Assembly (NCBI GenBank): GCA_963757945.1
Contig: CAVWTN010000002.1
Coordinates: forward strand, 2,294,001-2,358,000
Reading direction: 5' to 3'
From: CAVWTN01 sp963757945
GTDB taxonomy: Bacteria > Vulcanimicrobiota > Vulcanimicrobiia > Vulcanimicrobiales > Vulcanimicrobiaceae
Length of the DNA: 64,000 nt
Below the pieces are notes generated by a model. It did not search any database. It was not told where the DNA came from and saw only the letters and a list, made by a program, of their open reading frames with translations. Shown in pieces: positions 8,787 through 17,720 of this stretch. Position 1 is the stretch's first letter, and each line of letters opens with the position of its first letter. The translations under genes were made by a program, and so were the position numbers.

Positions 8787-9766
8787 AGCCGGGCCTCGCT
8801 CGGACGCCGCAGATACAGATACAGGAACGTCGGGACGCCGACGAACGCGAGCACCACGCCGAGCGGGATCTCGAGCGGCGGGGCGAGCGCTCGGCCGAGC
8901 GCGTCGGCGAGCGGCACGAGCCCCGCGCCGAGCAGCATGCTCGCCGGGAGCGCGCGGCGCGCATCGCTGCCGACGAGCTTGCGCGCGAGATGCGGCACGA
9001 TGAGCCCGACGAAGCCGACGAGCCCGGCGAGCGCGACCGCGCCGGCCGTCAGGAGCGTCGCGGCGGCGAGCAGGATCCATTGCGTCCGCGCGACGTCCAC
9101 GCCGACGGAGGCCGCGACCTGCGCGCCGAGCCGTAACGCGTTGAGCGCGGGGACGCAGGCCGCCGCCAACAGCGCGCCCGCGATCAGATACGGCGCGGTC
9201 CAGGCGAGTTCGGGCCAGCTGCGGCCCGCGAGCGACCCGGAGAGCCAGGCGAGCACGGCGTCGGATCCGCCGCGCGCGATCGTCCCGAGCGCGAGCGCGA
9301 TCAGCGCGGAGAAGAGCGCCGAGAGCGAGACGCCGGCAAGGATCAGGCGCTCGGCGTCGACGCCGCTCCCGCGGCGCGCGAGCAACGCGACGCAGAGCGC
9401 GGTCGCGATGCCGGCGGCGAACCCGAGCGGCGGGAGCCAAGGCCCCGCGAGCCCGAACGCGATGCCGAACGCGATCGCGGCGCCCGCGCCCGCGCTGACG
9501 CCGGTCAGGAACGGATCGACCAGCGGATTTCGCAGCATCCCCTGCAGCAGGAAGCCGGCGGCGGCGAGCGCTCCCCCGACGCACGCCGCGATGCAGGCCC
9601 GCGGCAGGCGCAGCAGCCACACGATCGACGCATCGTCGCCGCCGGCGCGCGGGTGCGCGAGCGCATTGAGCACGGCGCCCGGATCGAGCGGGGTCCCGCC
9701 GACGAACGTTGCGATGCACAGCGCGACGAGCGGAGCGAGCGCGAGCGTCGCCAAGCGCGCATTCAT
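8774..9766 (-). CDS. btuC: Cobalamin ABC transporter permease (FecCD/BtuC family)
   Basis: A 330-residue inner-membrane permease with about 10 transmembrane helices. Typical FecCD motifs are present: GFLLQGMLRNPLVDP near the first helices, and GLVGFVGLIVPHLAR in the second half, the loop that contacts the ATPase. The ATG at 9766 has a good Shine-Dalgarno (AGGGCGG, 9776-9782) that the upstream B12 riboswitch can sequester. It forms an operon with btuD; the binding protein is encoded divergently. Confidence 0.93.
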   Translation of the reverse strand: MNARLATLALAPLVALCIATFVGGTPLDPGAVLNALAHPRAGGDDASIVWLLRLPRACIAACVGGALAAAGFLLQGMLRNPLVDPFLTGVSAGAGAAIAFGIAFGLAGPWLPPLGFAAGIATALCVALLARRGSGVDAERLILAGVSLSALFSALIALALGTIARGGSDAVLAWLSGSLAGRSWPELAWTAPYLIAGALLAAACVPALNALRLGAQVAASVGVDVARTQWILLAAATLLTAGAVALAGLVGFVGLIVPHLARKLVGSDARRALPASMLLGAGLVPLADALGRALAPPLEIPLGVVLAFVGVPTFLYLYLRRPSEARLWGT

Positions 9767-9775
9767 TCGAACGAG

Positions 9776-9978
9776 CCGCCCTGCACGAGAATTCGATGCA
9801 CGAGTCCCACCCTTTCGCGAGGCGGAGTGACGCGGGAGTTCTCGTTGCGGTATCCTGACTCGCGAATCATCGCCGTTTGCCGGCGCCTTCCCGCCCTTGG
9901 GGGGCAGTGACGACCGGCGGCTCCTCGCTCACAGTGGCGCGACCGTCCCGGATTCTCACCGGGTTCCCGCGCACGAGA
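9776..9978 (-). promoter_or_regulatory. Cobalamin (B12) riboswitch controlling btuCD
   Basis: Read on the minus strand, this leader contains the cobalamin aptamer core: CCGGTGAGAATCCGG followed by GGTCGCGCCACTG, and later GTCAGGATACCGC (9850-9859 region). Helix P1 is formed by TCTCGT (9973-9978) and ACGAGA (9840-9845). Downstream, TCCGCCT (9820-9826) can pair with the btuC Shine-Dalgarno AGGGCGG (9776-9782), which suggests control of translation initiation. B12 binding should turn the transporter off. Confidence 0.95.
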
Positions 9979-9991
9979 CTCTAGGCTCGCG

Positions 9992-10924
9992 ATGTTCCGT
10001 GGGGAGGCGAGCGTTCCTGGCGCGCGTAAGGCTCGGCTAGTGCCGTTCCCTCGTCCATTGCAGCATCTTTGCGCCGCCGCGCTCTGCGTTGCGCTTTCGC
10101 TCCCCTCGATCGTCGCAGCTGCGCCGAGTGCGCCGGCGCCGCGGCCGCGCATCGTCTCGCTCGTCCCCTCGCTGACCGAGACGCTCTTTGCGATCGGCGC
10201 GGGGCCGCAAGTCGTGGGCGTTTCGCAATTCACGGACTACCCGCCGGAGGCCGCTTCGTTGCCGGTCGTATCGTCGTTTGCGACGATCGACGCCGAGCGG
10301 ATCGTGCGCCTGCGGCCGGACGCCGTCGTGGGGATCGCGGCGCAAGCGGCGCGGCTGGGGGAATTGCGCCGGCTCGGCTTCGCGCCGGCGCTCGTGCCGG
10401 ACGACACGTTCGAGGACATTTTCACCGACATCGACGTGCTCGGCCGGATCAGCGGGCACTCCGCGCAGGCCCGCGCGCTGGCGGCGCGCCTGCGAGCGCG
10501 AACGGCGGCGCTCGTCGCTCGCGTGCCGAAGGGCAGGCGTCCCACGTGTTTCGTCGTGATCGGCAACGCGCCGCTGTTCACGGTCGGCGATCGCTCCTAC
10601 ATCGCGCACCTCATCACGCTGGCCGGCGGGCGCAACGCGGCGCGGGATCTGCCCTCCGCGTACGGACGCTATAGCGAGGAAGCGCTCTTGCGCGATCAAC
10701 CGGACGTGATCGTCGCCGATCGCGCGAGCGGGATCGCAAGCGTGCTCGACCGCGCGCCCTGGAGCGCGCTGCGCGCCGTGAAGGCCCACCGCGTCTACAT
10801 CCTCGACGACGCCGCGCTGCTCGAACGCCCCGGACCGCGCTACAACGACGGCCTCGCCTGGCTGATCGAAGCGCTGCGAGGCCCGCACGCCGCGGGTGAA
10901 GGGGGGCGCGGTGCCGCGGGGTAG
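9992..10924 (+). CDS. btuF: Cobalamin-binding periplasmic protein
   Basis: A substrate-binding protein of the BtuF/FecB type (310 residues from ATG 9992). The mature domain begins RIVSLVPSLTETLFAIGAG, characteristic of BtuF, and carries YPPEA and the C-terminal RPGPRYNDGLAWL. A GTG at 10040 gives a more normal signal peptide (about 28 residues) and has AAGG upstream, so it may be the true start. That start would also leave room for the promoter of the divergent riboswitch transcript. The gene itself is not under the riboswitch. Its end overlaps hflX. Confidence 0.88.
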   Translation: MFRGEASVPGARKARLVPFPRPLQHLCAAALCVALSLPSIVAAAPSAPAPRPRIVSLVPSLTETLFAIGAGPQVVGVSQFTDYPPEAASLPVVSSFATIDAERIVRLRPDAVVGIAAQAARLGELRRLGFAPALVPDDTFEDIFTDIDVLGRISGHSAQARALAARLRARTAALVARVPKGRRPTCFVVIGNAPLFTVGDRSYIAHLITLAGGRNAARDLPSAYGRYSEEALLRDQPDVIVADRASGIASVLDRAPWSALRAVKAHRVYILDDAALLERPGPRYNDGLAWLIEALRGPHAAGEGGRGAAG

Positions 10925-12023
10925 CGTGCCGCTCGGGCCGGAGCGGGCGCGCGGGATCGTCGTCGCCGTCGATCTCGACGACCCGCGCCGGCCGCTGGAA
11001 CCCGAACTCGAGGAATTCGAAGCGCTGATCGACGCCGCCGGAGCCGATGTCGTCGCGCGCGTCGTGCAGCGGCGTGCCGCCGTCGATCCCGCGACGCTCG
11101 TCGGCAGCGGCAAAGCCCATGAGATCGCCGAACTCGCGGAAGCGCACGAAGCTTCCGCGGTCTTCGTCTTCAACGACCTGCGGCCGCGCCAGCGCACGAA
11201 TCTCGAGAAAGCGATCCCGCTGCCGATCGTGGACCGGACGATGGTGATCCTCGACGTGTTCGCGCAACGCGCGCGCAGCCGCGAAGGGCAGTTGCAAGTC
11301 GAACTCGCGCAATTGCGCTATCGCCAGGCGAACCTGATCGGCAGCAGCGCGGCGCTCTCGCGCTTGGGCGGCGGGATCGGGACGCGCGGACCCGGTGAAA
11401 CGAAGCTGGAAGTCGACCGGCGACGCATCCAAGCGAAGATCTCGGTGCTGCGCGGCGCGCTCGAAGACGTGCGGACCGCGCGCAAGACGCGCCGCTCCGA
11501 GGGCGGGAAAGAACCGCTCGTCGCGCTCGTCGGCTACACGAACGTCGGTAAATCCTCGCTGCTCAACCGGCTCGCGCACACGGAGGCGGCGCGGGCGGCG
11601 TTCGTCGCGGATCAGCCGTTCGCGACGCTCGATCCCACGCTGCGCCGCGTTTTCGTCGCGCGCGACCGTTTCGTGCGGCTCGCCGATACGGTCGGCTTCA
11701 TCACGGATCTGCCGAAGGAACTCGTCGCCGCATTCCGCGCGACGCTCGAGGAACTCGAGTACGCGGATCTGCTCGTGCATGTGATCGACGCATCGAACCC
11801 CGACTGGCCGCGGCAACTCACGAGCGTCGCTGAGATCCTGCGCGAGCTGGGGCTCGAGAACAAGCCGGCGATCCTGGTCGCGAACAAGATCGACAAACGC
11901 GACGACGCGCACCCGTTGCCGCCGGGAGCGCTCGCCCTGAGTGCACGTTCGGGCGAGGGGCTGGACGAGTTGCGCGCACAGATCGCCCGCCGCCTGGTGC
12001 TCGTCACGGACGCGCAGCCATGA
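10911..12023 (+). CDS. hflX: Ribosome-associated GTPase HflX
   Basis: A protein of about 370 residues with the HflX N-terminal domain (VGSGKAHEI, then GGGIGTRGPGETKLE) and a GTPase domain. The G motifs are GYTNVGKSS (P-loop), DTVGF (G3), NKID (G4) and SARSGEG (G5). HflX splits stalled or stressed ribosomes. I chose GTG 10911 because AAGGGGGG lies just upstream; a GTG at 10896 is also in frame. It overlaps btuF by 14 nt, and its stop overlaps the next gene (ATGA). Confidence 0.95.
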   Translation: MPRGSVPLGPERARGIVVAVDLDDPRRPLEPELEEFEALIDAAGADVVARVVQRRAAVDPATLVGSGKAHEIAELAEAHEASAVFVFNDLRPRQRTNLEKAIPLPIVDRTMVILDVFAQRARSREGQLQVELAQLRYRQANLIGSSAALSRLGGGIGTRGPGETKLEVDRRRIQAKISVLRGALEDVRTARKTRRSEGGKEPLVALVGYTNVGKSSLLNRLAHTEAARAAFVADQPFATLDPTLRRVFVARDRFVRLADTVGFITDLPKELVAAFRATLEELEYADLLVHVIDASNPDWPRQLTSVAEILRELGLENKPAILVANKIDKRDDAHPLPPGALALSARSGEGLDELRAQIARRLVLVTDAQP

Positions 12024-12739
12024 CGCCGGCATGCGGGCGCGCGGCAGTCACGAGCGCGACGCTCGCGCTCGCGCTCGCGGGCTGCGTCTCGCAGGCGCAC
12101 GACCGCAACGTCGATCCGCTGGTGACGAGCTTCCGCGCGCTGCGTCCCTCGGTCGTGCTGTTCACGATGCAGATCCCGAGCGACGACCCCAAGCGCCGCG
12201 GGTTGCTCGATGAAGCCTACGGCAGCGGGGTGATCGTGGAGAGCGGAGATTGGGGCAGCCGCATTCTCACGGTCGAGCACGTCGTGCACGACGCGCGCGT
12301 GATCCGCCTGACGATCGACGAGAAGAAGAAGGTCCTCGCCCGCGAGAGCGCGGGCGACGCGGACGCCGATCTTGCGATCGTCGACACGAGCGAACCGAAT
12401 CTGCGCGTCGCGACGCTCGGCAGTTCCGCGCACTTGGAGCCGGGAACGCCGATCGGCGTCGCGGGGTTTCCGATCCCGGACGCGTTCGAAGACGAGTCGC
12501 TCGGCGTGGCGACCTCCGTGCGCTCCGGCCGCATCGCGAGCGTGCGGCGCGACGCGCTGGAACTCGATGCGCCGATCATTCCCGGCGAGAGCGGCGGCCC
12601 GATCTTCGACCCGGTCGGCGGCGAGGTGCTGGGCCTGGCGGAATCGCGCTTCGACGACGAGCGCGCGATCGGTTTCGCGATCCCGATCGACGACGCGAAG
12701 CGCTTTCTTGCGCAGCATCCCCGCCGCGCGCGCACGTAG
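12020..12739 (+). CDS. Trypsin-like serine protease lipoprotein
   Basis: A 239-residue exported protease without a PDZ domain. The leader ends in a lipobox-like LALAGC (Cys22), so it is probably lipid-anchored. The catalytic triad can be placed: His87 in LTVEHVVH, Asp117 in DADLAIVD and Ser191 in PGESGGPIF. Ser191 sits in the GxSGGP motif, and the segment GSGVIV of a DegP-like fold precedes the His. The four-nt ATGA overlap with hflX indicates coupling. Its substrate is unknown. Confidence 0.85.
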   Translation: MTPACGRAAVTSATLALALAGCVSQAHDRNVDPLVTSFRALRPSVVLFTMQIPSDDPKRRGLLDEAYGSGVIVESGDWGSRILTVEHVVHDARVIRLTIDEKKKVLARESAGDADADLAIVDTSEPNLRVATLGSSAHLEPGTPIGVAGFPIPDAFEDESLGVATSVRSGRIASVRRDALELDAPIIPGESGGPIFDPVGGEVLGLAESRFDDERAIGFAIPIDDAKRFLAQHPRRART

Positions 12740-12803
12740 CGCCCAACTGGGCTAGAGGGCCCTCGACGGCCGTATCTTCGCGCGCTAGCCTAGCTTGTAA
12801 TGG

Positions 12804-12824
12804 GCCGCCGCACGACGCGGCGGC
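12804..12824. repeat. 8-bp perfect hairpin upstream of the propeller lipoprotein gene
   Basis: GCCGCCGC (12804-12811) and GCGGCGGC (12817-12824) flank a 5-nt loop about 45 nt before the chosen start of the next gene. There is no U-tract. It may be a leader hairpin or a partial terminator for the protease transcript. Confidence 0.55.
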
Positions 12825-12868
12825 AAGGGGATGCTACGATCGCTCGTTTCAACATCGTTTCACTCGCC

Positions 12869-14632
12869 ATGCGTCCGCGCGCCGCGCTCGTTCTTGTTAT
12901 GCTCTCGCTGTTCGCTAGCGGATGCTCGGGCGGCGGCTCGGGCCCGACGGTGAACCCGACCTCAGGACCGACGTCCCGGCCGACGTCCGGCCCGACGTCC
13001 GGCCCGACCGCGAGCCCGACTCCGGCGCCCTCGGGCGCGATCGTGGACTGGCCGACGTACGGCTATGACGCGCAGCGCACGGGCGAGAGCCCCGACACGA
13101 CGATCACCTCCGCGAACGTCGGCAGCCTCCGCGTGGCGTGGGCGCATCAGGCGTTGAACAACGGAAACGAGTTCAACCTGATGACGCAGCCGATCGTCGC
13201 GGCAGGCGTGACGATCGGCGGAGTCCCGCACGACGTCGTGTACATCGGCGGCGGCTCCGGGACCGTGTACGCGTTCGATGCGCAAACGGGCGTCCAGCTC
13301 TGGACGAAAACGCTTCCGACGGGCACGTATACTTGCAACGGCGTTAGCGGCTCGCCATGGGGCGTCGAGGGCACGTTCGCTCTGGATCGGGCCAACAACG
13401 TGATCTACGTGCCCGACGGGCTCCACAAGATCCACGCGCTCGATCTCGCGAGCGGCGCGGACAAGTGGAGCCCGGGTGTCGACATCGTCGCGGCCGGCAC
13501 CGACGACGGGTCGAGCTCGGAATTACGCGCGTTCTTGCACACCGGGCTGAACCTGGTCAACGGCAAGATTTACGCGGGAACGTCCGGCGTCTGCGACATC
13601 ACCCCGTGGCGCGGCCGTCTCGCGGTCGTCGACGTTGCGAGCCACACGCTCCAGAACACGTTCTTCACGGCGGCGAACGCCACCGGGGTAGCGGGCACAT
13701 ACTACAGCGGCGGCGGCGTTTGGGGCTGGGGCGGCGCCTCCGCCGAGCCCGACGGCAGCGCCGTATACACCGGTGTCGGGAACGCCGACACGGGGGGCCA
13801 GACCGGTTCGTTCGTGACGGCCCCGTCCGAAACGGTGGGCTACGCCGAGCATATCGTCAAGCTTTCGGCCGATCTTTTAGCGGCGTCCGATTCGGACGCG
13901 CCGAGCTTGATCAACCTCCCGAATCCGCTCTCGGCAAGCGACATCGATTTGTCCGGCACGCCCACGCTCTTCCAGCCGCCGGGTTGCCCGCCGCTCCTCG
14001 CCGTGCAGGGCAAAGAAGGGTACCTGTTCATCTACAACCGCACGAACTTGAGCGGGGGCCCGATTTACAATGCCCAGTTCTCTGTGAGTTCGGAGAACGC
14101 GTACTACATGGGCTTGCCCGCGTATTCCAGACAGACGGGCTACCTGTACGCGTCGATCGCCACGGCCGGCACCGGCTACTCGCCCGGTCTAGCGATCCTG
14201 CAGCCCAACACCGGGTGCACGGGCTTCAACCTCGTCGCGACTCCCGTTTTCGGGATCGATTCCGCCATGGACCCCTCGCAAGACGAGAACCCGCGGTCGT
14301 CGCCGACTGTCGTGAACGACGTGGTCTTCATCGGGACCCCGGACGGCATCTTGTGGGCGAGAAACGCGAAAACGGGCGCGGCGCTCTGGGATAGCGTCAG
14401 CGGCGGCGCCTGGGGGCAAGACATAAACCCGGGCGATGAGATCCGGTTCGGCCCCGTCGTGACCGGCGGCTGGGTCTACGTCGTCGAGACCGAGAGCGCT
14501 TCGATCTATGCGCTCACGGTGAACTCCACGACCTCGGCGACCAGGCGGCGCGGCGCCCTCGCGGTCCCGCTCCCGGCCGCGCCCGTCAGGCACCCGCACC
14601 ACCGGCGGCCGCTCTTCCCAACCGGGGGCTAG
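12869..14632 (+). CDS. PQQ-like beta-propeller lipoprotein
   Basis: A secreted protein of about 587 residues. From ATG 12869 the leader ends in a lipobox (LFASGC), then a Pro/Thr/Ser-Gly low-complexity linker with tandem PTSG repeats runs to about residue 55. The rest consists of beta-propeller blades with PQQ/BamB-like features (WPTYGYDAQRTGES, VYAFDAQTGVQLW, GILWARNAKTGAALW). An ATG at 12800 is in frame but puts 23 extra residues before the signal peptide. It could be a quinoprotein dehydrogenase-like or structural propeller; the catalytic residues of true quinoproteins were not identified. Confidence 0.82.
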   Translation: MRPRAALVLVMLSLFASGCSGGGSGPTVNPTSGPTSRPTSGPTSGPTASPTPAPSGAIVDWPTYGYDAQRTGESPDTTITSANVGSLRVAWAHQALNNGNEFNLMTQPIVAAGVTIGGVPHDVVYIGGGSGTVYAFDAQTGVQLWTKTLPTGTYTCNGVSGSPWGVEGTFALDRANNVIYVPDGLHKIHALDLASGADKWSPGVDIVAAGTDDGSSSELRAFLHTGLNLVNGKIYAGTSGVCDITPWRGRLAVVDVASHTLQNTFFTAANATGVAGTYYSGGGVWGWGGASAEPDGSAVYTGVGNADTGGQTGSFVTAPSETVGYAEHIVKLSADLLAASDSDAPSLINLPNPLSASDIDLSGTPTLFQPPGCPPLLAVQGKEGYLFIYNRTNLSGGPIYNAQFSVSSENAYYMGLPAYSRQTGYLYASIATAGTGYSPGLAILQPNTGCTGFNLVATPVFGIDSAMDPSQDENPRSSPTVVNDVVFIGTPDGILWARNAKTGAALWDSVSGGAWGQDINPGDEIRFGPVVTGGWVYVVETESASIYALTVNSTTSATRRRGALAVPLPAAPVRHPHHRRPLFPTGG

Positions 14633-15000
14633 AACAGGGGCGTCAGCGCGATCGGCGGGAGCGCCGGGTTTTCGCCCTTTCCGACGACGACCTGGATCCC
14701 GCCGGACGGGGCGAAGCCGTCGGCCGTGATGACGAGCGTTTGGTTCCCGATGGGAACGCACGACCCGGTCCCACCGATCCGGAACGAGCCGTCCGGGGAG
14801 AGGTTCGCCGTGCAGGTCGAACCGACGGAAACGATTCCGTTGCTGACAGGGGCAAGCGTCTTGGCGTTGTACACTCGCCCGACGAGAACGCCGAAATCTT
14901 GGACGCCGATCGCGTTCGGATTCGGGCACCCGGCGAGCGTGCTGAGCGCGGCGACGGCGAACGCCGCGCGACGTAGGGAAGTAAATAGCGGTCTACCCAT
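14629..15000 (-). CDS. Small lipoprotein with carboxypeptidase-regulatory-like domain
   Basis: A 123-residue protein with a signal peptide ending in lipobox STLAGC. The mature part reads as a beta-sandwich of the carboxypeptidase regulatory type (GRVYNAKTLAPVSNGIVSV, then an NQTLVITADGF strand). Two more Cys residues (in STCTANLS and TGSCVPIG) may form a disulfide. It overlaps the convergent propeller gene by 4 nt and is divergent from nuoA, so both promoters must fit in the 57-nt gap 15001-15057. The role is unknown. Confidence 0.75.
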   Translation of the reverse strand: MGRPLFTSLRRAAFAVAALSTLAGCPNPNAIGVQDFGVLVGRVYNAKTLAPVSNGIVSVGSTCTANLSPDGSFRIGGTGSCVPIGNQTLVITADGFAPSGGIQVVVGKGENPALPPIALTPLF

Positions 15001-15057
15001 TATGGAAGTCGACTGCGGCGAAGGATGGTCGGGCCCCTTGCGAAACTGGAGGCACAG

Positions 15058-15411
15058 ATGAATCCGTACGGTCCCGTTGCCATCTTTCTGGCGGTGGCGG
15101 CGATTTTATCATTTGTGATGATCGTGGTTCCGGGTCTCGCCGCGCGCAAGAAACCGAATCCCGTCAAGGCGGAAGCCTATGAGTGCGGGGTCGAGTCGGC
15201 CACGGGGGTCTCCGGGCGCTTCCCCGTGCGCTTCTATTTGATCGCGATGCTGTTCGTGGTCTTCGACGTGGAAGCGGCCTCGCTCTATCCCTGGGCCGTG
15301 CAGATGCACGCGCTGCGCGCGTTCGGGCTGCTCGAAATGATCGCGTTCGTGATCGTGCTGGGGATCGGCTATGCCTACGTCTGGCGCAAGGGCGGCTTCC
15401 AGTGGAGATGA
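15058..15411 (+). CDS. nuoA: NADH-quinone oxidoreductase subunit A
   Basis: A 117-residue membrane subunit of complex I with three transmembrane helices. The conserved loop KAEAYECGVES, containing the family Cys, is present, followed by RFPVRFYLIAMLFVVFDVE. GGAGG at 15048-15052 and family length support ATG 15058 over an in-frame ATG at 15025. It is the first gene of the nuo operon, and its stop overlaps the nuoB start. Confidence 0.97.
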   Translation: MNPYGPVAIFLAVAAILSFVMIVVPGLAARKKPNPVKAEAYECGVESATGVSGRFPVRFYLIAMLFVVFDVEAASLYPWAVQMHALRAFGLLEMIAFVIVLGIGYAYVWRKGGFQWR

Positions 15412-15884
15412 TGCCCGGCCAGCAGTTCATGCTGGCGAAGCTGGACGACGTCGCGCGCTGGGCGCAGGCCTCGAGCGTCTGGCCGCTGACGATGGGGCTC
15501 GCCTGTTGCGCGATCGAGATGATGAGCGTGCAGGCGCCGCAATACGACATCGCGCGCTTGGGCGCGGAGGTCTTTCGCGCCTCGCCGCGCCAGGCCGACC
15601 TGATGATCGTCTCGGGCCGGCTCTGTCACAAGATGGCGCCGGTCATCAAGCGGCTCTACGAGCAGATGGCCGACCCAAAGTGGGTGATCTCGATGGGCGC
15701 GTGCGCGAGTTCGGGGGGCGTCTTCGACAACTACGCGGTCGTGCAGGGCGTCGACACCGTGATCCCCGTCGACGTGTACGTCCCCGGCTGCCCGCCGACC
15801 CCCGACGCCTTGCTGTACGCGGTGACGCTGCTCCAGCAGCAGATCCGCGAAGGCGGTCGCGGCGGCATCCTCGCCCGCTCCTAG
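15408..15884 (+). CDS. nuoB: NADH-quinone oxidoreductase subunit B
   Basis: A 158-residue peripheral subunit holding cluster N2, the last [4Fe-4S] before quinone. The ligands are visible: the tandem cysteines in LACCAIEMM, one in MGACASSGG and one in PGCPPTPDA. Two adjacent ATGs (15408 and 15411) are possible starts behind TGGAG. It overlaps nuoA by 4 nt. Confidence 0.97.
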   Translation: MMPGQQFMLAKLDDVARWAQASSVWPLTMGLACCAIEMMSVQAPQYDIARLGAEVFRASPRQADLMIVSGRLCHKMAPVIKRLYEQMADPKWVISMGACASSGGVFDNYAVVQGVDTVIPVDVYVPGCPPTPDALLYAVTLLQQQIREGGRGGILARS

Positions 15885-15900
15885 AAGGGAAAGTCAAGCG

Positions 15901-16506
15901 TTGCCCAGTTCCCAGACGCCGCTCCCCGGCGCTACCGCGATCGACCCGACCGCCGTTCGCCCCGACCTCGATGACGCCGTCATCGAGCGAGTCGAACGCG
16001 AAGCGCTGCGTCATCGGCTGCGGCAACTGCGCGAGGAGGGGCTGACGATGCTGCTCGACATCGGCGGCGTCGACTACCTCGAACGGGTCCCGCGCTTCGA
16101 CGTGGTCTACCATGTGCTCGCGTTGCCGGAGGGCCGCGCCGCCGTCGAGCAGGTCGGGACCCCGCGCCGCTATCGCTTGCTCGTCGGCGTCCCCGCCGAC
16201 GATCCGGACCTGCCGAGCGTGACCGACCTGTGGCCGAGCGCGGACTGGGCGGAGCGCGAGATCTTCGACCTGTTCGGAATCACGTTCGAGGGGCATCCCG
16301 ACCTGCGCCGCGTCCAGATGCCCTACGACTGGGAAGGGCACCCGCTGCGCAAGGATTACCCCTTGCGAGGCCCCGCCCGCGAGCGCGCTCCGCGCCCGGC
16401 GTTCGCATCGAAGAGCAACGTGCCGGCCGGCACGCCGCCTTCCGGCAGAGTCTCCGAGGCTTTGCAACGACAGATCGCGCGCGCGCGCGGCGAGGGCACG
16501 GCGTAG
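15901..16506 (+). CDS. nuoC: NADH-quinone oxidoreductase subunit C
   Basis: A 201-residue 30-kDa-type subunit of the peripheral arm, starting at TTG 15901 behind a GAAGGGAAAG purine run. The family signature AEREIFDLFGITFEGHPDLR, followed by DWEGHPLRKDYPL, is complete. A disordered tail of about 35 residues follows (RGPARERAPRP onward). NuoC and NuoD are separate proteins here, unlike the fused NuoCD of E. coli. Confidence 0.96.
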   Translation: MPSSQTPLPGATAIDPTAVRPDLDDAVIERVEREALRHRLRQLREEGLTMLLDIGGVDYLERVPRFDVVYHVLALPEGRAAVEQVGTPRRYRLLVGVPADDPDLPSVTDLWPSADWAEREIFDLFGITFEGHPDLRRVQMPYDWEGHPLRKDYPLRGPARERAPRPAFASKSNVPAGTPPSGRVSEALQRQIARARGEGTA

Positions 16507-17720
16507 TGAGCATCGACCCGCTGACCCTCGACGTCGTCGCTCGCGACGATCATTCGATGACGCTCTCGCTCGGGCCGCAGCACCCCTCGACGCACGGCGT
16601 GCTTCAGGTCGTCGTCGAGATCAGCGGCGAGATCGTGACGAAGGCCGATATGGAGATCGGGTACCTGCACACCGGCATCGAGAAGACCGCCGAGAACCTC
16701 TTCTGGACGCAGGCTTCGACCGTGATCGAGCGGATGGATTATCTTTCGCCGCTCTCGAACGCGCTGTGCTACATACTCGCCGTCGAACGGCTGCTCGGCA
16801 TCACCGACCGCATCCCCGAACGCGCGCAGGACGTGCGCGTCCTGCTGTGCGAGTTGACGCGCATCACCTCGCATTGCGTTTCGCTCGGCACGCACTCGAT
16901 CGACATCGGCGCGATCACGCCGTTCTGGTACTTGTTCGACATTCGCGAGAACATTCTCGATCTGATCGAAGCCGCGGGCGGCGCGCGCATGCATCCGAAT
17001 TACTTGCGCATCGGCGGCCTCAACGGAGATCTGCCCGCAGGTTTCCTCGAGAAGCTCGACGAGTTGATCGAGAAGCTCCCGGGCCGCATGCGCGATCTGC
17101 GCGCGCTGTTGCAGAAGAATCCGATCTTCCGCGATCGCACGATCGACGTCGGCATCCTCTCGGCCGCCGATGCGGTCGAGTGGGGCTGCACGGGCCCGGT
17201 GTTGCGCGGAAGCGGGGTCGCCTATGACGTGCGCAAGGCGCTGCCGTATTCCGGGTACGAACGGTATCAGTTCGACGTGCCCGTGCGCAGCGAAGGGGAT
17301 GCGTACGCGCGGTTCCTCGTGCGCCTCGACGAAGTGGACGAATCGCTGCGCATCATCGAACAGGCGCGCAAGCGGCTCGCGACGCCCGGGCCCGTGATGG
17401 TCGCCGATACGAAGGTCGCACCGCCGCCAAAAGAAGCGATCGCGGTCTCGATGGAGGCGTTGATCCATCATTTCAAGATCGTCAGCGAGGGCTTCCGCGT
17501 GCCGCCCGGCGACGTGTATCAGGCGGTCGAATCGCCGCGCGGGGAACTCGGGTACTACGTCGTCTCGAACGGCGGCAATCGTCCGTACCGCGTCCGGACG
17601 CGGCCGCCCTCCATGTACAACTTGCAGGTCCTCAAGAAGATCGCGATCGGCAATTTGATCGCCGATCTCGTCGTGATGATCGGTTCGCTCGACCCCGTCT
17701 TCGGCGAGGTCGACCGGTGA
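16506..17720 (+). CDS. nuoD: NADH-quinone oxidoreductase subunit D
   Basis: A 404-residue 49-kDa-type subunit that lines the quinone pocket with NuoB. GTG 16506 shares one base with the nuoC stop. Conserved motifs include LGPQHPSTHGVLQ, with the quinone-binding His-containing loop, MEIGYLHTGIEKTAE, and the terminal DPVFGEVDR. Its stop overlaps the following exporter gene by 4 nt (GTGA). Confidence 0.97.
   Translation: MSIDPLTLDVVARDDHSMTLSLGPQHPSTHGVLQVVVEISGEIVTKADMEIGYLHTGIEKTAENLFWTQASTVIERMDYLSPLSNALCYILAVERLLGITDRIPERAQDVRVLLCELTRITSHCVSLGTHSIDIGAITPFWYLFDIRENILDLIEAAGGARMHPNYLRIGGLNGDLPAGFLEKLDELIEKLPGRMRDLRALLQKNPIFRDRTIDVGILSAADAVEWGCTGPVLRGSGVAYDVRKALPYSGYERYQFDVPVRSEGDAYARFLVRLDEVDESLRIIEQARKRLATPGPVMVADTKVAPPPKEAIAVSMEALIHHFKIVSEGFRVPPGDVYQAVESPRGELGYYVVSNGGNRPYRVRTRPPSMYNLQVLKKIAIGNLIADLVVMIGSLDPVFGEVDR

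Noticed and set aside
7968..9719. One long minus-strand frame joining btuD with upstream sequence as a fusion
   Set aside because: The region above 8786 is the btuC gene in another frame; only the part below 8786 reads as an ATPase.
12800..12868. Extra 23 codons at the N-terminus of the propeller lipoprotein
   Set aside because: They are Arg-rich, cross a perfect hairpin and would bury the lipoprotein signal peptide.
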